Positions 6,283 through 11,540 of a DNA stretch of 11,540 bases are shown here, in pieces. Positions within the stretch are counted from its first letter, which is position 1. Each line of letters begins with the position of its first letter. The stretch comes from Desulfobulbus sp. (lineage in GTDB: Bacteria; Desulfobacterota; Desulfobulbia; Desulfobulbales; Desulfobulbaceae). A model generated the notes under the pieces. That model searched no databases. It saw nothing but the letters and a program-made list of their open reading frames with translations, and had not been told where the DNA came from. The translations under genes were made by a program, and so were the position numbers. Location of the stretch: assembly GCA_011051825.1 (NCBI GenBank), contig DRKH01000170.1:1-11540 (forward strand), read 5' to 3'.

Positions 6283-7518
6283 ATGGACAATAAATGCCAT
6301 TGCATAGGCCCCAGGCGCAGGTGGTTTCAATGGACGTCCACCCTGGTATTCCTACTGCTGCCCTGGCTGGAGATAGACGGCAGAAGTCTGCTGCGGATCG
6401 ACATCCCCGGACTTCGCCTCTACCTGTTCGGTCAGGTTCTGCGGATCGAAGAACTCTATTTTGTCCTGCTGGCGGCCCTGATATTTGTTCTCTTTTTTCT
6501 GTTGATCACCGTTGTTCTCGGCCGGGTCTGGTGTGGCTGGTGCTGCCCGCAGACCACCCTGTCGGACGTGGCCGAATGGCTGGCCCGCCGCCTCGGCCTC
6601 ACCGTGCGACACAACAGGTTCCATGGTACTCCCGGCAGGAAAATCCTGCTCCAGGGCATCTACCTGCTGCTGGCCTTTCTGGTGGCGTCCAACCTGCTCT
6701 GGTACTTTATTCCACCACGCCTTTTTTTTGTCCGCCTGTTCTCGCTTGATCTGGACCCCGCCGCCTGGATAACATTCTCTGTCATCGCACTGCTGGTCTA
6801 TTTCGACCTGGCCGTTGTCCGCCGGCTGATGTGCAGCGACTTCTGTCCCTACGGCCGTTTTCAGACCGCCCTTGTCGATAAGGCAACCCTGACCCTGCAC
6901 CTTCCTGAAAACAAACGGGAACAGTGTATTGAATGCGGTTCCTGCGTTCGAATCTGTCCCATGGAAATCGACATCCGCCGGGGATACCAGGTGGAATGCA
7001 CCAACTGCGGACGCTGCCTTGACGCCTGCCGCCGGGTCATGGCCCGGCAGGGCAAACCGGGTCTGATCCGCTACACTTTCGGCCAGCATGGAGAGGGCGC
7101 AAAGGGCCTGTTTAACCCGCGAGTCCTTCTTCCCGCTGTGGCATTACTTGTCCTGCTGACCATACTCGGCATAGCCCTGGTCGACCGTCCGGTCGCATCA
7201 CTCAAGGTTTCGGTCTCGCACACCGCCTCGCCACGAACACTGAGCAGGGGCCGGATCGCAACTTTTTTTAATGCCTGGGTCAACAATCGCAGCCGGCAGA
7301 GAGCAGTCTACAGCCTGCAGGCCCGGCAGAAAAAATCCGGTGCCCCCCTCCAGATCAAGGGACCGACACGGGCCAAACTGGCTCCGGGAGAAAACCGGCG
7401 CCTTGATTTCGTACTGGTGACACCAAATAATAAAGCCCGGACCGTCGAGTTTATCCTGATCGACCAACAAGGAATGGAAGTATCGGTTGCCGAGGCGTAT
7501 ATTGGAACAGCCAGATAG
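6283..7518 (+). CDS. ccoG: Cytochrome oxidase accessory polyferredoxin CcoG
   Basis: CcoG (FixG/RdxA) is a membrane iron-sulfur protein needed for cbb3 assembly and shown in Rhodobacter to reduce Cu(II) to Cu(I). The 411-residue product has membrane segments at about 16-32, 56-80, 122-140, 161-178 and 280-300. The family motif VWCGWCCPQ is at 82-90 and CSDFCPYG at 184-191. Two 4Fe-4S clusters are indicated by C215-x2-C-x2-C-x3-C225 and C239-x2-C-x2-C-x3-C249. The C-terminal domain (about 305-411) is the periplasmic Ig-like FixG_C domain. The protein is somewhat shorter than the roughly 470 residues common in the family, mainly at the N-terminus. The start is odd: the ATG directly follows the terminator T-run and has no ribosome binding site, yet no other start codon is available in frame before the first membrane helix. 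Confidence 0.93.
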   Translation: MDNKCHCIGPRRRWFQWTSTLVFLLLPWLEIDGRSLLRIDIPGLRLYLFGQVLRIEELYFVLLAALIFVLFFLLITVVLGRVWCGWCCPQTTLSDVAEWLARRLGLTVRHNRFHGTPGRKILLQGIYLLLAFLVASNLLWYFIPPRLFFVRLFSLDLDPAAWITFSVIALLVYFDLAVVRRLMCSDFCPYGRFQTALVDKATLTLHLPENKREQCIECGSCVRICPMEIDIRRGYQVECTNCGRCLDACRRVMARQGKPGLIRYTFGQHGEGAKGLFNPRVLLPAVALLVLLTILGIALVDRPVASLKVSVSHTASPRTLSRGRIATFFNAWVNNRSRQRAVYSLQARQKKSGAPLQIKGPTRAKLAPGENRRLDFVLVTPNNKARTVEFILIDQQGMEVSVAEAYIGTAR

Positions 7519-7687
7519 CGCCCCACAGGGCGGCTTTCAAGTGACACATAATCAACGCAGCAAAAGTCGATCTGTTCAACTGGTCACAAAATGACGACTA
7601 CGGAATCGTTTTCCGTCACCGATGCCGAAACATTGTATACGTACGGTAGTTCCAGTTTTCATTCACCCACTGAAGAGGGTTAACAGC

Positions 7688-8149
7688 ATGACCGATAGCA
7701 AAAAGAAAAAAAATATTTATCCGGCTCTGATCCTGCTCCTGCTTGGCAGTTTTCTGCTTTTTTCCTCATGGTCGGCCTTTCAGGCGGCCGGGCTCGGCAG
7801 CAGAGTGACCGATACCGCCTACTACAGCAAGGGACTGAAATACAATACCAGCCAGGTTGAAAAACGGGCGGCCGAGGTCCTCGGCTGGAACGTGGAGACC
7901 CGGCTTGACGGACAGATCATCGAATTCCTGCTCACCGACAGCCGGGGCGACACGGTCGATGACGCCACCGGTTCACTCTATCTGGCAATCCCCGGCGCTG
8001 CCGAAAACGTCCGCATTCCCCTTGATGAAATCGCCTCGGGCCATTACCGGGTTCACCTTAATGACCATATCAACGGCACCATTCAGGCCCGCCTGGAACT
8101 TGAACGGCAAGGTGCCCGACTCAACCGGCAGCTGCTGCTCAACTTATAA
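7688..8149 (+). CDS. ccoH: Cytochrome oxidase assembly protein CcoH (FixH family)
   Basis: CcoH is a single-pass membrane protein needed for stable assembly of the cbb3 complex. The 153-residue product has a basic start (KKKK), one membrane helix (about 11-34), the FixH-type segment VTDTAYYSKGLKYN just after it, and a periplasmic beta-rich domain. I chose the ATG at 7688 because GAAGAGGG (7672-7679) lies 8 bases before it and the lysine-rich N-terminus is typical. The in-frame ATG at 7622 would add 22 residues without a ribosome binding site. The gene lies between ccoG and ccoI, the normal position. The preceding 169-base gap contains a 30-codon open frame (7591-7683) of uncertain meaning. 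Confidence 0.88.
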   Translation: MTDSKKKKNIYPALILLLLGSFLLFSSWSAFQAAGLGSRVTDTAYYSKGLKYNTSQVEKRAAEVLGWNVETRLDGQIIEFLLTDSRGDTVDDATGSLYLAIPGAAENVRIPLDEIASGHYRVHLNDHINGTIQARLELERQGARLNRQLLLNL

Positions 8150-8217
8150 TAAGTTGACGCCCGGAATTACCTGAACTCAAGTATAAACTTTATCTCTGTG
8201 CCGACACAGCCTGAATT

Positions 8218-10695
8218 ATGCCTCCTCCCGAGACCTGTATCCACTGCAACCTGCCCATCCAGCAAGGGGAACGGGTGGTTGGCCGGATCGATGGCAAGGA
8301 GCTGCATTTCTGCTGCCGGGGCTGCCGTGGCGCCTACGCCGTTATCACCGGTTCCGGGCTTGATGCCTTCTACCGGAAAAGGGCCTGGCAGGATCCGGGC
8401 ATACCGGAAGGCGCCTATGAAACCATCTACAATGATACATACCTGGAAAGCTTTACCACCGAAGTCGAAGGCGGCCGGGAAATTTCATTTATCATCGCCG
8501 GTATTCGCTGTGCGGCCTGCATATGGCTTATCGAATCAATTTTGAGCAAGATACCCGGAGTCCAGGACGCCACCATCAATTACGGCACCCATCGGGGCCG
8601 GGTTGGTTTTGATCCGGAACTGACCTCTGCGGCCCGGATCTTCAAAACCGTTACCAGGCTGGGATATATCCCTAAACCGTTCACAAAAAATGGTGCCCGC
8701 ACCCTGCAGGAAGAGGAGAGCAGATCCCTGCTCATCCGTTTCGGGACCGCGGCCTTCCTGTCCATGCAGCTCATGGGCTATACCATTGCCCTGTATGGTG
8801 GTTATTTCAGCGGAATGGACCAGGAAACCAGACAACTCATGCAGTATTTTGCCGCCCTGGTGGCAACTCCGGTGGTCTTTTTCTCCGGGGCACCTTTTCT
8901 CCAGGGTGCGTGGCGCAGTCTTGTCAACAAAACACCCAACATGGATCTACTCATCTCCCTGGGGGTCCTGACCGCATACATCTATAGTCTCGGAGCCATG
9001 CTGACCGGAGGAGAGGTCTTTTTCGAGACATCGGCCATGATCATCACCCTGCTCCTGCTCGGACGTATCTTTGAAAACAGCGCCCGCAAAAAGGCCTGCA
9101 GCGGCATTGACAAGCTGTTGAATCTGGTCCCGGATACCGCCCGCCTGCTCAGGGGAGAAGAGACGGTCATGGTCACCAGCAGCCAGCTGCAGCTTGACGA
9201 TATAATCCTGCTGGGACCGGGCGATCGGCTACCGGTGGACGGCGTACTGCTGGATCCGGAAACCGAAGTTGACGAATCCGTGCTCACCGGCGAGGCCCAG
9301 CCGGTTCTGCGCCGGAAAAACGAGCCCCTGCTCTCGGGTTCAATGAATCTGTCCAATACGGTCAGGGTGCGGGTCACCAGGACTGCCGCCAATTCGTTCA
9401 TGGCCCGGATAACCGCCATGATTGAGGAGGCCCAGAACAGAAAGGCCCCGGTGCAGAGCATTGCAGACCATGTTGCCGGAATCTTTATTCCCGCTGTCAT
9501 TTTCATTGCCCTGGCAACTGCCGTCTACTGGGGTCTGCACAGTCCCGGCACCGTCAGTCCGCTGCTGTACTCCATTTCAGTCCTGGTGGTCGCCTGTCCC
9601 TGCGCCCTCGGCCTGGCAACCCCGACCGCTATCCTGGTTGCCACTGCTGTCGCCGCCGGTCAGGGAATCCTGTTTCGTGGCGGCGATACCCTTGAGGCAA
9701 CCGCCCGGCTGACTGTTGCCGGTTTTGATAAGACCGGCACCCTGACCGATTCGCTCCCCCAGGTTGTGGCCATCAACGCCGTTAACAATCAGGATCGCGA
9801 ACTTCTTGCCCTTGCCGCCCGGGTCGAGTCCGGATCCAATCATCCGCTGGCCCGGAGCATCCTGCAGCAGGCACGCCGGGAAAATATCCCTGTCGAGCCC
9901 GGCAGTCCTGCGATTACTCCCGGCCGGGGAGTGTCCATGCATACCGATACCGGCCCTCTGCTGGCAGGTAATCGGCTGTTTTTCAACGAGCACCACATCC
10001 CGATCCCGAAAAACAGCAGCGCAACCGCATTGACCGAAGTACATGTCGCTCTTGATGGAGTGTACAAAGGATGTATCTGTCTCGACAGCAGGCTCAGACC
10101 CGGCGCACGCGAAACCATCAATGAGGTTACCCGCCTCGGTCTGGACACCGTTCTTTTGACCGGCGACCATCGTCTTTCAGCGGAAAAGATTGCTCAATCT
10201 GCAGGCATTCAGTCTATTCTTGCCGACATGAGTCCGGCAGAAAAAGCAGCCTGGGTCCAACAGCAGCGGGATAAAAAAGAAAACGTCCTGATGGTCGGAG
10301 ACGGAGTCAATGACGCCCCTGCCCTGTCGGCGGCGAATGTCGGCTGTGCACTCGGCGGCTCCACCGATGTTGCCCTGGAGACCTCCGATCTGGTCTTGAT
10401 CCATAATAATCTGCTCCAGCTGCCCGAAGCGATCCGGCTGGCAAAGAGGACACTTGGAGTAATCCGGCAAAATCTGTTCTGGGCCTTTTCCTACAATCTG
10501 GTGGCCATCCCGCTGGCCGCGACCGGACACCTTGCGCCGGTCTATGCGGCCGCGGCCATGGCCGGCAGTTCTATCTGTGTTGTCGCCAATTCACTGCGCC
10601 TCAAACGTTTTCGGGCTCGGGAGCCAGTCGTGGGGGCAAATCACACCAAGGCACCACGGAATCAAAAAATACCGAAGAGGAAAAAAAATGTTTAA
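8218..10695 (+). CDS. ccoI: Copper-transporting P1B-type ATPase CcoI
   Basis: CcoI (FixI) is the copper ATPase that moves Cu(I) across the inner membrane for the CuB site of the oxidase. The 825-residue protein begins with a cysteine-rich metal-binding domain (C7-x2-C10 and C32, C33, C36), followed by a heavy-metal-associated domain whose metal site is CAAC (98-101). Further on come the TGEA actuator motif (357-360), the membrane metal site CPC (460-462), the phosphorylation site DKTGT (Asp504), the SNHPL form of the HP-locus motif (His542) and the hinge GDGVNDAP (694-701). About eight membrane segments are visible. The C-terminus is lysine-rich (residues ~810-825). The start is the first possible one, because TGA lies in frame two codons earlier; it lacks a clear ribosome binding site. 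The stop overlaps the ccoS start by 8 bases, which suggests translational coupling. Confidence 0.95.
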   Translation: MPPPETCIHCNLPIQQGERVVGRIDGKELHFCCRGCRGAYAVITGSGLDAFYRKRAWQDPGIPEGAYETIYNDTYLESFTTEVEGGREISFIIAGIRCAACIWLIESILSKIPGVQDATINYGTHRGRVGFDPELTSAARIFKTVTRLGYIPKPFTKNGARTLQEEESRSLLIRFGTAAFLSMQLMGYTIALYGGYFSGMDQETRQLMQYFAALVATPVVFFSGAPFLQGAWRSLVNKTPNMDLLISLGVLTAYIYSLGAMLTGGEVFFETSAMIITLLLLGRIFENSARKKACSGIDKLLNLVPDTARLLRGEETVMVTSSQLQLDDIILLGPGDRLPVDGVLLDPETEVDESVLTGEAQPVLRRKNEPLLSGSMNLSNTVRVRVTRTAANSFMARITAMIEEAQNRKAPVQSIADHVAGIFIPAVIFIALATAVYWGLHSPGTVSPLLYSISVLVVACPCALGLATPTAILVATAVAAGQGILFRGGDTLEATARLTVAGFDKTGTLTDSLPQVVAINAVNNQDRELLALAARVESGSNHPLARSILQQARRENIPVEPGSPAITPGRGVSMHTDTGPLLAGNRLFFNEHHIPIPKNSSATALTEVHVALDGVYKGCICLDSRLRPGARETINEVTRLGLDTVLLTGDHRLSAEKIAQSAGIQSILADMSPAEKAAWVQQQRDKKENVLMVGDGVNDAPALSAANVGCALGGSTDVALETSDLVLIHNNLLQLPEAIRLAKRTLGVIRQNLFWAFSYNLVAIPLAATGHLAPVYAAAAMAGSSICVVANSLRLKRFRAREPVVGANHTKAPRNQKIPKRKKNV

Positions 10696-10849
10696 ATCCA
10701 TCCTCATCCTCATCGTCCTTTCCCTCTGCCTGGGTACGGCGGCCTGGCTGGTTTTTATCTGGTCGGTTAAGAAAGGCGATTATGATGATATTGAACGGCC
10801 GAAATATAGAATGCTCGACGACGATGATGAGCCGGAAGAGAGGCCATGA
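10688..10849 (+). CDS. ccoS: cbb3 oxidase maturation protein CcoS
   Basis: CcoS is a small membrane protein required for cofactor insertion into the cbb3 oxidase. The 53-residue product has one membrane helix (about 4-24), then the family features W25-x3-K-x-G and DYDDIE (31-36), and an R-M-L-D-D tail, matching the usual CcoS form (WAVKSGQFDDLE... then R-I-L-x-D-D). It starts inside the end of ccoI, with AAGAGGAAAA just before it. KYRMLDDD (39-46) is shared exactly with the end of the CcoQ-like protein encoded at 5686-5826. Confidence 0.9.
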   Translation: MFKSILILIVLSLCLGTAAWLVFIWSVKKGDYDDIERPKYRMLDDDDEPEERP

Positions 10850-10872
10850 ATGTTCCACCACCCGACAGGGTG

Positions 10873-10904
10873 CACGTTTCGACGACATGAAAACGTCACG
10901 TTTC
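10873..10904. promoter_or_regulatory. ACGT-rich repeat cluster before the SafE-like gene
   Basis: CACGTTTC occurs at 10873-10880 and again at 10897-10904. ACGTTT (10874-10879) is also the reverse complement of AAACGT (10891-10896), and 10889-10904 forms a near-palindrome, GAAAACGTCACGTTTC. In the 83-base gap between ccoS and the next gene this could be a regulator site. No specific regulator is recognised. Confidence 0.25.
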
Positions 10905-10932
10905 ACCCCATCTACCGAAGAACTTGAGAAAA

Positions 10933-11540
10933 ATGTTTGATCCGATCTACAGTATTGTCTTCAGCACCGCTTTTCTTGGTTCAGGCCACTGCATCGGCAT
11001 GTGCGGCCCCATTGTCACAGCCCTCTCTCTGACAAAACAGGGAAGGAAACAGGGTATTTTTTTCCACATCTTTTACAATGCCGGTCGTCTGACCACCTAT
11101 GTCTGTATCGGTGTTCTTGCCGGCTGGGTGGGCTCACTGTTAAACAAAACCCAGACCTTCTCCCTGCTGTCGCAGGGAATTCTCATCCTGGCGGACCTGT
11201 TTGTTATTGCCATCGGCCTGAGAACAACCGGGATTTTCAAACGCCTTTCTCTTATTCGCCTTGAACTCTCGGGGACCACGGCCCTCATGACCGGAGCTGT
11301 TACCAGACTCCGGCAGCTGCCGACCATGACTGCGGCATTTCCGGTCGGCCTGATCATGGGCTTTCTGCCCTGCGGTTTTCTCTATGCCATTGCCCTTGCT
11401 GCCGCCGGCAGGGGATCTCCTGTTACAGGCGGCCTGATTATGCTGGCCTTCGGCCTTGGCACCCTGCCCGCTCTCTTTGTCTTCGGTAGCGCCGTTCACC
11501 TGCTGTCAACATCAATGCGGGCGGAACTCCTGCGCTGGGC
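10933..11540 (+). CDS. SafE/TauE-family membrane protein, partial (cut by window end)
   Basis: The open frame starts at ATG 10933 and runs to the window edge without a stop, giving 202 visible residues. It is strongly hydrophobic, with about five membrane segments. Near the start is GHCIGMCGP (18-26) and in the second half GFLPCGFLY (143-151); this pair of His/Cys-containing motifs is characteristic of the SafE-type branch of the TauE/UreH-like family (COG2836). Such genes often follow ccoS in cbb3 clusters, and a role in copper handling or oxidase assembly is suspected for them. That role is family knowledge and inference, not shown by the sequence. The ribosome binding site is weak (TTGAGAA, 10924-10930). 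A cluster of ACGT-containing repeats lies at 10873-10904 upstream. Confidence 0.85.
   Translation, partial: MFDPIYSIVFSTAFLGSGHCIGMCGPIVTALSLTKQGRKQGIFFHIFYNAGRLTTYVCIGVLAGWVGSLLNKTQTFSLLSQGILILADLFVIAIGLRTTGIFKRLSLIRLELSGTTALMTGAVTRLRQLPTMTAAFPVGLIMGFLPCGFLYAIALAAAGRGSPVTGGLIMLAFGLGTLPALFVFGSAVHLLSTSMRAELLRW

Noticed and set aside
7519..7537. CGCCC/GGGCG hairpin right after the ccoG stop codon as a terminator
   Set aside because: Only a 5-bp stem and three T follow; ccoH-ccoS have no convincing promoter of their own, so read-through is more likely.
10850..10927. 25-codon open frame starting at the ccoS stop
   Set aside because: No distinct ribosome binding site, no recognisable features, and it overlaps the ACGT repeat cluster.

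Overview
The window holds a complete clpB chaperone gene followed by a nearly complete gene set for a cbb3-type (high-affinity, C-family haem-copper) cytochrome oxidase and its assembly factors. All genes are on the + strand. The proteins look proteobacterial in the broad sense. Codon use, the long inter-operon gaps and the unusual oxidase architecture fit a Desulfobacterota (former Deltaproteobacteria) genome, perhaps a Desulfobulbales relative. That placement is inference from general appearance, not from a database match. There are no mobile elements, tRNAs, rRNAs or CRISPR arrays.

Layout: 1-289, a gene-free upstream region with a plausible promoter for clpB; 290-2887, clpB; 2942-2989, a factor-independent terminator; 2888-3385, a 498-base gap whose second half reads like a hairpin-rich leader for the oxidase operon; 3386-6186, the structural operon ccoN, ccoO fused to a cytochrome c domain, ccoQ, and a short protein corresponding to the membrane N-terminus of CcoP; 6251-6281, a strong terminator; 6283-10849, the maturation genes ccoG, ccoH, ccoI and ccoS; 10933 to the window end, a SafE/TauE-family membrane protein cut by the edge.

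The gene order is the classical ccoNOQP-ccoGHIS order, but CcoP is rearranged. Its conserved membrane anchor survives as a free 78-residue protein in the normal ccoP position, without any haem motif. A single-haem cytochrome c domain is joined to the C-terminus of CcoO. The predicted complex therefore carries two c-type haems instead of the usual three. CcoN keeps all metal ligands and the cross-linked Tyr, but two residues of the described proton-transfer region are replaced (Ala239, Gln319).

How the genes work together: CcoN reduces oxygen at haem b3-CuB. The CcoO fusion feeds in electrons through its c haems. CcoQ and the CcoP-like anchor are small membrane subunits. CcoG (copper/redox polyferredoxin), CcoI (copper P-type ATPase), CcoH, CcoS and probably the SafE-like protein supply copper and assemble the cofactors. 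ClpB is an independent general stress gene.
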